DNA of 64,000 nucleotides from Marinomonas fungiae (GTDB lineage Bacteria > Pseudomonadota > Gammaproteobacteria > Pseudomonadales > Marinomonadaceae), in the NCBI RefSeq assembly GCF_001418205.1, contig NZ_LIQF01000005.1:226275-290274 (forward strand), written 5' to 3'. The notes beneath the pieces were generated by a model. The model was not told where the DNA came from. It ran no database searches and saw nothing but the letters and a program-made list of their open reading frames with translations. Positions 8,395-17,313 of this stretch are shown here, one piece after another. How positions within the stretch are numbered: the stretch's first letter is position 1; every line of letters starts with the position of its first letter. The translations under genes and the position numbers were made by a program.

Positions 8395-9330
8395 ATGTCG
8401 CTCATTGAAATTATTTTGTCTTCAGGGCGATCTTCTGTTGATATTGCACTTTATACGCTCCTACCTATCATGATAGTGATGCTTTGCATTATGAAAGTTC
8501 TCGAAGCGATAGGGATAATGGACTTTATTGTTAGTATGTTAAGTCCGCTTTTGAAGCCCTTTGGTTTGACTGGCATGAGCACATTCGCCTTACTGCAAAT
8601 GAACTTTATCAGCTTTGCAGCGCCACTTGCTACTCTAATGATTATGCAAAATCGAGGTATATCAGATAGACATTTGGCTGCAACACTAGCGATGTTATTA
8701 GCAATGGGGCAAGGCAATATTCTCTACCCAATGATCCCATTAGGTCTCAACTGGACAGCAGCAATTGCCATTTCTATCATTGGTGGATTGTGTGCCTCAA
8801 CATTTACTTGGTATGTTTCGGGTCAACATTTATCCCATAAAAATGACCATTCTTCGACCCCAGCTTTAAAAGACAGCTCGTCTAACGATAGTCTAGTCAA
8901 AGTAATAAATGATGCTGGCCTTGATGCTATTCGACTAACTGTCGCTGCTGTTCCTATGCTAACTCTATCTATTACTATTGTCGGAACTCTCAAAGCTTTT
9001 GGTGCCATTACAGCCCTAGAAAATACGCTATCACCTCTTTTGAACGCTGCAAATATATCCTCCATGTTTGTTATGCCTACTCTGGCAAAATATCTAGGGG
9101 GAGGAACAGCCTATTTGGGGATAGCTTCCGATTTGGTCCAACAAGGCAATATGACCATTACTCAAATAAACATATCCACCGGATTTCTGGTCAATACATT
9201 CGATTTACCAGGTATAGGCATATTTTTAGGGTTAAGCTACCGCTTTGTAAGTCTGTTTAAATATGCAATATTAGGAATCCTATTGGGAATAGCAGTAAGA
9301 ACCCTACTCCATTTTTTAATTTTTAACTAA
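8395..9330 (+). CDS. Nucleoside-recognition (Gate) domain membrane protein
   Basis: A hydrophobic 311-residue inner-membrane protein with about 8 predicted transmembrane segments. They form two similar halves joined by a hydrophilic linker around residues 145-175 (SHKNDHSST). The Asn/Gly-rich segment MGQGNILYP and the second-half GGGTAYLG resemble the Gate/nucleoside-recognition domain seen in SpmA/SpmB-like and YjiG/YjiH-like proteins. The start has AAGGAA 15 bases upstream, which is weak spacing. Role is unknown: transport or gating of a small metabolite is the family-level guess. It follows the RidA remnant. Confidence 0.65.
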   Translation: MSLIEIILSSGRSSVDIALYTLLPIMIVMLCIMKVLEAIGIMDFIVSMLSPLLKPFGLTGMSTFALLQMNFISFAAPLATLMIMQNRGISDRHLAATLAMLLAMGQGNILYPMIPLGLNWTAAIAISIIGGLCASTFTWYVSGQHLSHKNDHSSTPALKDSSSNDSLVKVINDAGLDAIRLTVAAVPMLTLSITIVGTLKAFGAITALENTLSPLLNAANISSMFVMPTLAKYLGGGTAYLGIASDLVQQGNMTITQINISTGFLVNTFDLPGIGIFLGLSYRFVSLFKYAILGILLGIAVRTLLHFLIFN

Positions 9331-9469
9331 ATTTTATTTCTTCGGTCTTTTATGAATACCAAATAATTATTTTCGTTTTTATCTTTAAGTTATAAAAATG
9401 GTTAATGAATGAAATATTGCAGCAGGTTATCAATGATTATCCTATAAAAAAATTCGGGCACACAGTCTT

Positions 9470-9590
9470 AACCTGATGGAAGAGGACATTATTTGCCAAT
9501 GGCAAGTAATTATGGCCCCCTATTCTTTAGAGGTAAAAGAGATCGCTTGGTGGCCTACCTATCAGATAGCGGATGGTCGGTTATCAGTTC
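9470..9590 (+). pseudogene. Fragment of a flavin monooxygenase (3-hydroxybenzoate 4-monooxygenase type)
   Basis: About 40 codons around 9476-9590 encode MEEDIICQ, then IMAPYSLEVKEIAWWPTYQI. This matches the segment APYTLDVKEVAWW-type in the intact FAD monooxygenase at 34935-36869 (HPYTLDVKEVAWWSIYEVGQ). Nothing of the FAD-binding N-terminus or the C-terminal domain is present on either side. It is therefore a relic, now lying just past the terminator of the hpaD operon. It indicates that an earlier copy of that hydroxylase, or a deletion/rearrangement, once adjoined hpaD. Confidence 0.7.
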
Positions 9591-9630
9591 CTTCAATAGT
9601 ATTACTCGAATATCTTGTACCATCTCCTGT

Positions 9631-9660
9631 AAAAAGCCCCATACGTCACTGTATGGGGCT
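9631..9660 (-). terminator. Terminator of the leftward hpa/TRAP operon
   Basis: A 10-bp perfect stem (AGCCCCATAC at 9635-9644 with 9651-9660), loop of 6. On the minus strand it is followed by a T-run (complement of 9631-9635). It lies 28 bases after the hpaD stop. Confidence 0.88.
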
Positions 9661-9687
9661 TATCCAAATTAGACTTAGCAGTAGTGA

Positions 9688-10617
9688 TTACAAACGGCTC
9701 GTACCATAAACAAACTCGCCTGATTCCTGTGACGCTTGCGGTGCTGGTACCGCGTTTCCTGTTTGCGGGGAAACAGGGAAGATCGCATTGATTTGTCCCG
9801 TACCAGAGCTACCGAAGTAAGGTGTTACCACTTCTACTTTTTGATCGTAGTCAGACCAGCCCAAGGCACCGAGCAGCATGGCTGTATCGTGCATAAAGCC
9901 TTCGCCATGACCTTTGGCCGCATACTCAGGCAACATAGCGCAGAATTTTTCCCACTCGCCGTTTTCCCACATTTCCACCACTCGATGATCAAGATCCTCT
10001 AGGAACGGGCTCCAAACCTTGTCTGAGAAATCTGGTGCTTGACCGTTTTGTGCGAAGCGGTGAGATAGAGAGCCACTGGCAAGGATCGCCACGGTACCAT
10101 CGTAATGTTTTTCGATCGCTTCTCGCAGTGCCCACCCTAAACGAGCCGAATCATTCAAATAGTGTACCGTTAACAACGCTGATACTGAGATGCACTTAAA
10201 GTGGTTATCTTCATTCATATAACGCATCGGCACCAACGCACCGTACTCTGGCGCTAAAGTCGTGGCATCATGGGCCATCGTCTCTACGCCCTGCTCATTA
10301 CACACGTTGGCAATAATACGGCCCAGTTCTGGATTACCATCCAAGCTATATGGCATGTTGTTGATAAAATGTGGCAGCTCATTACTGGTATAAACCCCTT
10401 CCCAATGAGGCGCACAATTAATATGGTAACCAGCATTCACCAACCAATGCGTGTCAAACACAACTATGGTATCAACACCCAGCTCTCGACAACGACGCGA
10501 GATTTCATGATGGCCATCGATTGCCGCCTGACGGAACCCTTTCTTAGGTCCATCAAGTTCGGATAAGTACATAGATGGTACGTGGGTAATTTTTGCAGCT
10601 AACGCTAACTTGCCCAT
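9688..10617 (-). CDS. hpaD: 3,4-dihydroxyphenylacetate 2,3-dioxygenase (first copy)
   Basis: Extradiol ring cleavage of homoprotocatechuate to 5-carboxymethyl-2-hydroxymuconate semialdehyde. The 309-residue protein follows E. coli HpaD closely from its N-terminus (MGKLALAAKITHVPSM) through FDTHWLVNAGYHINC, PMRYMNED and LASGSLSHRF, typical of the LigB-type class III extradiol dioxygenases. It extends about 25 residues past the usual C-terminus with an Ala/Gln-rich tail. CGGAGAG precedes the start. It is the last gene of the leftward operon hpaE-hpaF-dctPQM-hpaD, 21 bases after dctM. A second, shorter homologue is at 20807-21661. Confidence 0.93.
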   Translation of the reverse strand: MGKLALAAKITHVPSMYLSELDGPKKGFRQAAIDGHHEISRRCRELGVDTIVVFDTHWLVNAGYHINCAPHWEGVYTSNELPHFINNMPYSLDGNPELGRIIANVCNEQGVETMAHDATTLAPEYGALVPMRYMNEDNHFKCISVSALLTVHYLNDSARLGWALREAIEKHYDGTVAILASGSLSHRFAQNGQAPDFSDKVWSPFLEDLDHRVVEMWENGEWEKFCAMLPEYAAKGHGEGFMHDTAMLLGALGWSDYDQKVEVVTPYFGSSGTGQINAIFPVSPQTGNAVPAPQASQESGEFVYGTSRL

Positions 10618-10638
10618 GGAAGCTCTCCGGTAAAACAG

Positions 10639-11967
10639 TTATCTGTATAAAATCTCAGGTAAAAACAAAGCAATTGAACTTACAAATAAAATCAATGCTA
10701 AACGAATCATATCTGCGCACCAGAACGGCACGATTCCTTTGAAGATTGTGCCGGCCTTTACGTCATCCAATACTGCACTGAGCACAAACACATTCATCCC
10801 AACAGGCGGTGTAATCAAGCTAATCTCTGTCACCACCACCACAAGAATGCCAAACCAAACCAAGTCAAATCCCAAGCTCTGCACCAGCGGATAAAAAATC
10901 GGTACGGTCAACAGAATCATCGACAGGCTTTCGAACACCATGCCTAATACTAGGTAAATCGCGACTATAATCAGCATGATTCCCATCGGCGATAGCTCAA
11001 AGCTTTGCACAAAGGCCAATAGCTCAGCAGGCAGTCCAGCCAAGGTAATAAAATCCGAGAAAATCAACGCACCAATCAACACCGTGAAAAGCATGGCAGA
11101 GGTGCGACCGGTATCAATCAAAGCATGGAACAACGCATCTAGGTTGAGTGATTTACGTATTAAGGCAATGACAAATGCACCACCTGCACCAACCCCAGCC
11201 GCTTCAGAAGGTGTAAAAATACCTAGATAAATGCCGCCCATCACAATGGCAAACAGCAGCAAGACACCCCAAACATTGCGCAGTGACACTAAGCGCTCAG
11301 ACCATGGTAGCGGTTCACCCGCTGGGCCAGCTTCAGGATGACGCCAAACCACGTAACGAGTTGCCAACAAATACAAACCTATGCCTAACATGCCCGGGAT
11401 AAAACCTGCTGCAAACAGCTCGCGAATGCTGGTTTCCGTCAAAATGCCATACATCAACAAAATAACACTTGGCGGTATTAAAATACCTAACGTTGAGCCT
11501 GCCGCGATGGATGCGCTGGCCAATTCATTTGAATAGCCATATTTTTTCATCGGCGGCATGGCTACTTTCGCCATGGTTGCAGAGGTCGCGAGGCTTGAAC
11601 CGCAAATCGCCGAGAAACCACCGCATGCCACAATCGTTGCCATAGAAAGGCCGCCTTTTCGGTGACCTAAAAATGCATGGGAAGCGCGATATAAATCTCC
11701 AGATAAATTCGCTTTGGTGACAAAGTTACCCATCAAGATAAATAGCGGGATCACCGACAAGCCGTACTCTTGCGCCGTATCAATAATACGATTAGAAGCA
11801 AGAGAGATCGGTCCTCGCCAACTGAATTCAAACAGATTATCAAAGGTTAGGCCCTGTAGAGCAGCAAAGCCAACAATACCTACCGCCCCCATAGCAAAGC
11901 CGATGGGCACTCGAAACACTAAAATCAGGCTTAATAAGATCAAAAAGCCAATAAATGATTCAAACAT
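10639..11967 (-). CDS. dctM: TRAP transporter large permease (DctM)
   Basis: A 442-residue inner-membrane protein with about 12 hydrophobic segments, the usual length for the TRAP large subunit. It shows the ASAAIAAGSTLG and LIPPSVILLMYGILTE region characteristic of DctM and a C-terminal ITPPVGMNVFVLS segment. It drives sodium- or proton-coupled uptake with DctQ and the periplasmic DctP. All three subunits sit inside the hpa operon, so the likely cargo is hydroxyphenylacetate or a related aromatic acid (inference). It lies 11 bases after dctQ. Confidence 0.93.
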   Translation of the reverse strand: MFESFIGFLILLSLILVFRVPIGFAMGAVGIVGFAALQGLTFDNLFEFSWRGPISLASNRIIDTAQEYGLSVIPLFILMGNFVTKANLSGDLYRASHAFLGHRKGGLSMATIVACGGFSAICGSSLATSATMAKVAMPPMKKYGYSNELASASIAAGSTLGILIPPSVILLMYGILTETSIRELFAAGFIPGMLGIGLYLLATRYVVWRHPEAGPAGEPLPWSERLVSLRNVWGVLLLFAIVMGGIYLGIFTPSEAAGVGAGGAFVIALIRKSLNLDALFHALIDTGRTSAMLFTVLIGALIFSDFITLAGLPAELLAFVQSFELSPMGIMLIIVAIYLVLGMVFESLSMILLTVPIFYPLVQSLGFDLVWFGILVVVVTEISLITPPVGMNVFVLSAVLDDVKAGTIFKGIVPFWCADMIRLALILFVSSIALFLPEILYR

Positions 11968-11978
11968 ACAAATACTCG

Positions 11979-12491
11979 CTACAGATCTTTCTTAAACAGA
12001 TTGCGTACAGCAACAATGACTAGCACCGCTGCGGACAGATACATCATGACACTGATAAATTGGATGAAGTAAGCGACCGGGATTTGCAAGAACTCTGTGA
12101 AGACACCTCTTCGCAGCGAGCGTTCAGCCATAAACCAAATACGTCCAGCGAGATAGTAAAATCCTGCTCCCACTATTAGGTTACTGATGACACCTGATAA
12201 ACGTAGGAAAATGCTTGGCAATAACCGATCAAGAATATCCACCACGACATGAGCACTAGCAATGGTCACGACCGGGATTTGACAAAATATGATAATCCCT
12301 AGCGCCAGTTCGGTGAGTTCGGTTGTCCCATTGATGGAGTTATTAAACAGGTAGCGGCCAATGACATCACCGCACGTGAGTAACATGAGCCCCATTAGAA
12401 TCAGAGACGATATCACCTCTAGGGTAAAGGTTAGCCACTTGGCTAACCCAAACCCACCATGGTGCTTATCGACAAGTCGAGTCAACAACAT
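11979..12491 (-). CDS. dctQ: TRAP transporter small permease (DctQ)
   Basis: A 170-residue protein with four predicted transmembrane helices, the normal DctQ layout, and the family-type segment VIGRYLFNNSINGTTELTE after helix one. It partners the DctM subunit encoded 11 bases downstream. Its start lies 2 bases past the dctP stop, consistent with tight translational coupling of the three subunits. Confidence 0.9.
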   Translation of the reverse strand: MLLTRLVDKHHGGFGLAKWLTFTLEVISSLILMGLMLLTCGDVIGRYLFNNSINGTTELTELALGIIIFCQIPVVTIASAHVVVDILDRLLPSIFLRLSGVISNLIVGAGFYYLAGRIWFMAERSLRRGVFTEFLQIPVAYFIQFISVMMYLSAAVLVIVAVRNLFKKDL

Positions 12492-12493
12492 GT

Positions 12494-13519
12494 TTAAGCT
12501 CCATGACTGTCAGCATATTCATGCGCTTGAGAGCGAAGGTAATCTAGAATTTCTTGGCCCTTATACCCTTTCTCATTCGCTGTTTTCACCCAATGCTGAG
12601 GCACATTTTTAAGGCGAGATTCAAACTGTTTGGTCAACTCATCGTCTTCTTTTAGGACTTTCACGGCGACGCCATTTTCGCGAGCAGATAAGACACCCGA
12701 TGCATCACTCACATCCCATGCTTGACCTGCTTGGATCGAGAGAAATTCACCGGATACGGCATTAATTGCAGCCTGATCTTCTTTGGAAAATTCTTCAAAG
12801 ACATAGGGGTCCATAAACATGGAGAAGCTACCCATGTATAGTCCCTGAGGAAGAATGGTTAGATTATTTGTAACTTCAGACAGACGCAGCACACGTTGCT
12901 CTACTGCTGGCAAGAATGCGCCATCAATAACGCCCTGCTGCATCATTTCATAGACTTTGGGTGCTGGAGCACCGACAGGCGTGACGTGAAACTCTTCAGC
13001 AATGATACTTTGGACACCGCCACCGATACGGATTTTCTTGTCTTCAAGATCCGCCACATCATTCAATTCAAACTTGGAGTGTATCTGGCCTGGGCCATGG
13101 GTAAAAAGCGCTAATAATTTCAGCCCCTTAAACTCGTCTGACTGTTTAAAGTACTTGTCGTAGGTTTTCCATAGCGCATAAGACGCTGCTTCCGCATTGG
13201 TACCAAGACCCGGTTGTTCAACTACTTGTGGTAATTCAAAGCGCCCAGGGACATAGCCATGGTAGCTGTAGCTTGCTTCAACGATGCCATCTTCAACGAG
13301 GTTCCACATAGTTTTTGGATGACCAAGACCATAGACAATTTCAACGTCAATGCGGCCATCGGTCGCTTCATTGATCGCTTTTCCCCACGCAGGTATAACA
13401 ACCTCGTTCATTGGATTAGTGGGTGGTAACCAGCTCGCTACGCGAATCGTTTGCGCTGAAACCATTGTCGATCCTAGAATGGCGGCACCCAGAATGATTG
13501 AACTAATCTTAGTCTGCAT
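12494..13519 (-). CDS. dctP: TRAP transporter periplasmic binding protein (DctP)
   Basis: A 341-residue periplasmic solute-binding protein. It has a signal peptide (MQTKISSIILGAAILGSTMV, cleavage after VSA) and the DctP core, including a segment around residues 165-175 (KKIRIGGG) where the family's carboxylate-binding Arg lies. AGGAAA precedes the start. Being co-transcribed with hpaE, hpaF and hpaD, it probably binds an aromatic carboxylate such as 4-hydroxyphenylacetate; ligand identity is inference. Confidence 0.92.
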   Translation of the reverse strand: MQTKISSIILGAAILGSTMVSAQTIRVASWLPPTNPMNEVVIPAWGKAINEATDGRIDVEIVYGLGHPKTMWNLVEDGIVEASYSYHGYVPGRFELPQVVEQPGLGTNAEAASYALWKTYDKYFKQSDEFKGLKLLALFTHGPGQIHSKFELNDVADLEDKKIRIGGGVQSIIAEEFHVTPVGAPAPKVYEMMQQGVIDGAFLPAVEQRVLRLSEVTNNLTILPQGLYMGSFSMFMDPYVFEEFSKEDQAAINAVSGEFLSIQAGQAWDVSDASGVLSARENGVAVKVLKEDDELTKQFESRLKNVPQHWVKTANEKGYKGQEILDYLRSQAHEYADSHGA

Positions 13520-13580
13520 TACGATTTCCTCTTTTTATATTTATTTAAATTGCTTTAGAAAATTCGCTTGTTTGGTTCAC

Positions 13581-13961
13581 TTACTTAAAAAGTGGGTGAA
13601 TATTGTTTTGGTTGTATTTCAATTCAGGGTCTAGCTCTGTTAGTTCGAATGAGATCTGAACATAGTGCTCATCCGTGACCGGCTTCATCCAATCAGTCAA
13701 AATGGCAAAAACGTTCTTAGCCACTTCCCTTTTCAGCTCCATATCACGACCATGACCGATTTTTAGATTCATGTTTAAAAGTGCAAAGTCTTCTCGACCA
13801 TCGGCTACCCGAAAATGATCAACTTTGATCGCTCGGCTACGTACGCCACCGATTGGGAATTGGCCGGTACCAATGACGTATTCATGCAGGCGTTCAAACA
13901 GCGGCTGAAAATCCAACTTTTCTTCTAAATTTCCAGAGTACTCGACAATAAAATGCGGCAT
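13581..13961 (-). CDS. hpaF: 5-carboxymethyl-2-hydroxymuconate isomerase
   Basis: A 126-residue protein that tautomerises 5-carboxymethyl-2-hydroxymuconate in the homoprotocatechuate pathway. It begins MPHFIVEYS, with Pro1 after Met removal being the catalytic base in the tautomerase-like family. It keeps GTGQFPIGGVRSRA, LKIGHGR and the C-terminal QNNIHPLFK seen in E. coli HpaF. It follows hpaE in the leftward operon; a hairpin with T-run at 13978-14007 separates the two. Confidence 0.93.
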   Translation of the reverse strand: MPHFIVEYSGNLEEKLDFQPLFERLHEYVIGTGQFPIGGVRSRAIKVDHFRVADGREDFALLNMNLKIGHGRDMELKREVAKNVFAILTDWMKPVTDEHYVQISFELTELDPELKYNQNNIHPLFK

Positions 13962-13977
13962 TTCCTATCCTTCTAGG

Positions 13978-14007
13978 TAAAAATGGAGCTGACTAAGCCA
14001 GCTCCAT
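13978..14007 (-). terminator. Terminator-like hairpin between hpaE and hpaF
   Basis: ATGGAGCTG (13983-13991) pairs perfectly with 13999-14007, loop of 7, followed on the minus strand by a five-base T-run. It looks like an intrinsic terminator or attenuator inside the operon: genes beyond it (hpaF-dctPQM-hpaD) may be transcribed by read-through or from their own promoter. Confidence 0.7.
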
Positions 14008-14023
14008 TGATAATCAAACCAGC

Positions 14024-15487
14024 TTACACACCCCATTTAGGGATATGGTGAGAGCCAAGGCTGATGCATACGTTTTTAGGTTCACAGAACACTTCAAAAC
14101 TGTAATCACCGCCTTCACGACCGGTACCTGAAGCTTTAACACCACCAAATGGTGTACGTAGATCACGTACGTTTTGTGAGTTAACAAACATCATGCCCGC
14201 TTCTACTTTCTGAGCGATGCGATGCACTTTGCCAACATCTTGAGTCCATAGGTAAGACGCTAAGCCGTACTCATTGTCGTTTGCCATTGCCACTACATCG
14301 TCTTCATCTTCAAATGGAATCAATACGGCAACAGGGCCAAAAATTTCTTCTTGTGCAATACGCATATCATTGGTTACGTCGCGGAAAACAGTAGGACGAA
14401 CAAAGTGACCGTCTTTTAGATGATCTGGCAATTCATCTACTGGCTTATCTGGGCCACCAGCAATCAGTGTTGCACCTTCTTCGATACCAATACGGATGTA
14501 GCCAGTCACTTTGTCGAAATGCTGTTGACTGATGAGTGAACCAACTTTGGTGTCAAGATCCGTTGGATCACCAACTTTGATTTTGTTGGCGCGCTCAGCA
14601 AACTCGGTAGCGAATTTGTCGTAGATGCCCTTCTGTACAAAAATACGAGAACCCGCAGTGCAACGCTCACCATTGATAGAGAAGATGCCAAATACCGCTG
14701 CATCCAGCGCACGTTCGTAATCGCAGTCTTCAAAAATCATTACTGGCGACTTGCCGCCCAGTTCCATAGAGAATTTTTTCAGACCAGCATTGGCGATAAT
14801 GTGTTTACCGGTCGCAGTGCCACCCGTAAAGGAAATCGCATCAACGTCATCATTGGTAATGATGGCATTACCCGTCGTGGCACCGAAGCCATGAACGATG
14901 TTGAATACGCCTGGCGGAATGCCTGCTTCAATGGTCAAACGGCCAAGAAAATCCGTGGTTAGTGGAGACAACTCCGACTGTTTCATCACAACGGTATTAC
15001 CCAGTGCTAATGCAGGCGCCGTTTTCCAAGTACCCGTCATAAAAGGTACGTTCCATGGAGAGATCAATGCACACACACCCGTTGGTTGGTACAGTGTGTA
15101 GTTCAACATTTGGTCATCAACTGGGTAGGTATGACCATTCATTTGCTTTGCTTTTTCAGCGAAAAAGTAAAAGTTATTCGATGAACGAGGGATCAATGCA
15201 TTCAGCGTTTGATACAACGGCAGGCCCGTGTCAGCCGTCTCTAGTCGAGCAATCTCTTCAACATTTTCGGCAATAAGATCGCCTAGCTTTTCAATGATCT
15301 TTGAGCGTTTTGCAATCGGCATATTTGCCCATGCTGGAAAAGCGTCTTTGGCAGCTTGTACCGCTTGCGCAACCTGTTCGTCGGACGCATGAGCCACTTC
15401 AGCAAGCACTTCACCTGTCGCTGGGTTAAAGGTTTGAAACGTCTTTTCGCTTTCAACCCATTCGCCGTTAATTAAATTCTTGATCAT
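14024..15487 (-). CDS. hpaE: 5-carboxymethyl-2-hydroxymuconate semialdehyde dehydrogenase
   Basis: An ALDH of 487 residues oxidising the ring-cleavage aldehyde (CHMS) to CHM. It has FNPATGEVLA, CALISPWNVPFM, FTGGTATGK, MELGGKSP (catalytic Glu), NGERCTAGSR (catalytic Cys) and a C-terminal HHIPKWGV that matches E. coli HpaE almost exactly. ATG 15487 is preferred, though a GTG two codons upstream (15493) is equally well spaced from AGGAG. It is the first gene of the leftward operon; a TTAACATGTTAA palindrome lies 62 bases upstream. Confidence 0.94.
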   Translation of the reverse strand: MIKNLINGEWVESEKTFQTFNPATGEVLAEVAHASDEQVAQAVQAAKDAFPAWANMPIAKRSKIIEKLGDLIAENVEEIARLETADTGLPLYQTLNALIPRSSNNFYFFAEKAKQMNGHTYPVDDQMLNYTLYQPTGVCALISPWNVPFMTGTWKTAPALALGNTVVMKQSELSPLTTDFLGRLTIEAGIPPGVFNIVHGFGATTGNAIITNDDVDAISFTGGTATGKHIIANAGLKKFSMELGGKSPVMIFEDCDYERALDAAVFGIFSINGERCTAGSRIFVQKGIYDKFATEFAERANKIKVGDPTDLDTKVGSLISQQHFDKVTGYIRIGIEEGATLIAGGPDKPVDELPDHLKDGHFVRPTVFRDVTNDMRIAQEEIFGPVAVLIPFEDEDDVVAMANDNEYGLASYLWTQDVGKVHRIAQKVEAGMMFVNSQNVRDLRTPFGGVKASGTGREGGDYSFEVFCEPKNVCISLGSHHIPKWGV

Positions 15488-15549
15488 TTTCACCTGCTCT
15501 CCTATGAAGCATTTATATGTGATGGAAAGGCAAAAACCCTTTCAATTGA

Positions 15550-15561
15550 TTAACATGTTAA
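15550..15561. promoter_or_regulatory. Candidate HpaR operator upstream of hpaE
   Basis: A perfect 12-bp palindrome TTAACATGTTAA in the divergent hpaE/LuxR-type promoter region. The identical sequence occurs at 16531, 20769, 36919 and 44108, and a one-base variant at 45120, always just upstream of a catabolic gene. Assignment to HpaR is inference. Confidence 0.7.
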
Positions 15562-15718
15562 GTAAATTAATACTGAGATTAGGATCTGTCAAGGGCTCTT
15601 GGTACGAACGAAACTAGTTGTGATAAGAGAAATTTTTAGGAAACACGTTTAAGATAGGCCAAATAGCCATCGATCCTGCAGTAAAACCCAGCTCAAGAAC
15701 AACAATTAAGAGGTGCAT

Positions 15719-16489
15719 ATGACGGTTATGGACAATTCTTTATTTCAAACTCTTCCAGAGCTTATTGGGGCAATTGGAGAGCCCAGCTTTTACTCGCAGG
15801 TAGGCGTTTGCTTTAGTAAAATTTCGACCGTTTCCAACTTTAAGGTATTCAGTTACCCCAAAGCGGATAAACCAGCCTTGTTAGCGGGGTTTCAAGAGCC
15901 AGAGCTCGACCAGCTCTATTGCGACTTTGCCTATCAGCTTGACCCTTTTTACGATGTCATTAATCAACATCAGAACAAAGCGTTGGTGACCCTAGACAGC
16001 ATTACGCGACATGATTTTGAAAGCTCCACGTATTACGATCGCTTTTACCATAAGATCGGCTGGAAAAACGAAGCTAATCTAATTGTTAGCCTGAACGATG
16101 AGCGGACGATTTGTCTCGCGTACACAGCAGATAACACACCAATTCATCAGCTAAACAGTGAATTACGCCCCTACCTAGAGTCGATAAAATCTGCGATTCA
16201 AAAGCATGAAGCATTGCTTTCAACCATCCTGACCGTTGAAAACGACGCACATATCTTGGCGAATAACCACACCCTCCCGTTAGAAGCACCAGATCAAGTG
16301 ATGGATCAGTTCGGACTGACGAAACGAGAAAAAGAGGTGGTGCAATACATTTTGCAAGGCTTAGCCTCCGCACATATCGCTGAAATGTGCTTTGTTTCGG
16401 AAGGTACGATCAAGAACCATCGCAAAAATATTTATCGCAAACTGAATATCCGTTCCCAGCGAGATTTGTTTAGAAAATTCTTAAATTAA
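15719..16489 (+). CDS. LuxR-type HTH regulator divergent from hpaE
   Basis: A 256-residue protein (ATG 15719; AAGAGGT lies 4 bases before, and a GTG at 15713 is possible). The C-terminal domain is a clear GerE/LuxR HTH: LTKREKEVVQYI, then SEGTIKNHRKNIYRKL. The N-terminal 180 residues show no obvious receiver-domain Asp pattern and no convincing acyl-homoserine-lactone-binding signature, so the sensed signal is unknown. It is transcribed away from hpaE toward hpaG1. No member of the E. coli hpa cluster corresponds to it, so it may be an added layer of control. Function beyond DNA binding is not assignable. Confidence 0.85.
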   Translation: MTVMDNSLFQTLPELIGAIGEPSFYSQVGVCFSKISTVSNFKVFSYPKADKPALLAGFQEPELDQLYCDFAYQLDPFYDVINQHQNKALVTLDSITRHDFESSTYYDRFYHKIGWKNEANLIVSLNDERTICLAYTADNTPIHQLNSELRPYLESIKSAIQKHEALLSTILTVENDAHILANNHTLPLEAPDQVMDQFGLTKREKEVVQYILQGLASAHIAEMCFVSEGTIKNHRKNIYRKLNIRSQRDLFRKFLN

Positions 16490-16530
16490 AAACAGAAGTT
16501 GACATCAGAGTTTTATTTACGAGAATATAA

Positions 16531-16542
16531 TTAACATGTTAA
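16531..16542. promoter_or_regulatory. Candidate HpaR operator upstream of hpaG1
   Basis: A perfect TTAACATGTTAA palindrome 25 bases before the hpaG1 start, a position that would overlap the promoter or transcript start of hpaG1-G2-H-I. Confidence 0.72.
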
Positions 16543-16567
16543 CTAAAGTAACTTGGTAACTATTCCT

Positions 16568-17305
16568 ATGTACACATACCGACTAGAAGAATCCGGCAAA
16601 GTGGTGACAAAAACTTGTGACGCAACCTTTGCTATAGAAATGACAGAACCACTTGCTCCAGCGGTCAAGGGTGCAGTGATTGGCGTTGCGTTAAACCATA
16701 AAGATTTAGTGGCGACCTTAGCGGATCAGTTCGAAGACAAGCCCTATGTCACCGCGCCTAAAACACCAGTTCTTCACATCAAAACCGATAACACCCATAT
16801 TGGTCATGGCCAAACCATCAAGGTTCCAACAGACAAAGGCGCCGTTTATGCGGGCCCAGCCTTGGGTATCGTTATCGGCAAAACGGCGACTCGAGTGACG
16901 GAAGAACAAGCGCTGGATTTCGTCAAAGGCTACACCGTTGTTAACGAAGTCTCTCTGGCTGAAACCTCGTTTTACCGACCAGCGGTCAAAGCAAAATGCC
17001 GCGACACTTTCTGTCCAATTGGACCTTGGGTGGTTGATAAATCGCTCATCACAAATCCAAACAACTTATCGATCAAAACTTATGTCAACGACGAACTGGT
17101 TCATACCACAGGCACCGACCGTTTGGTTCATAGCGTAGAGAAGATCATCAGCTACATCTCAAGCTTCATGACCCTTGAAGAAGGTGACCTCATCATCGCG
17201 GGCACACCGCTACGTGACGCCTCTTTAGAAATAAAAGGTGGCGATATCGTCATGATTGATGTTGAGGCCGTTGGCCGTCTAGCGAACCCAGTTGAACAAG
17301 AGTGA
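16568..17305 (+). CDS. hpaG1: Homoprotocatechuate pathway decarboxylase/isomerase, first subunit
   Basis: A 245-residue fumarylacetoacetate-hydrolase-fold protein corresponding to the N-terminal half of the fused E. coli HpaG/HpcE. It has IGVALNHKD, a TAPKTPV segment, SFYRPAVKAKCRDTFCPIGP and FMTLEEGDLIIAGTP. With HpaG2 it should decarboxylate 5-oxopent-3-ene-1,2,5-tricarboxylate and isomerise the product to 2-oxohept-3-ene-1,7-dioate. Here the two halves are separate genes. The Shine-Dalgarno is weak before ATG 16568; an upstream TTG at 16553 is possible. It starts the rightward operon hpaG1-G2-H-I. Confidence 0.9.
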   Translation: MYTYRLEESGKVVTKTCDATFAIEMTEPLAPAVKGAVIGVALNHKDLVATLADQFEDKPYVTAPKTPVLHIKTDNTHIGHGQTIKVPTDKGAVYAGPALGIVIGKTATRVTEEQALDFVKGYTVVNEVSLAETSFYRPAVKAKCRDTFCPIGPWVVDKSLITNPNNLSIKTYVNDELVHTTGTDRLVHSVEKIISYISSFMTLEEGDLIIAGTPLRDASLEIKGGDIVMIDVEAVGRLANPVEQE

Positions 17306-17313
17306 GATCGAAC

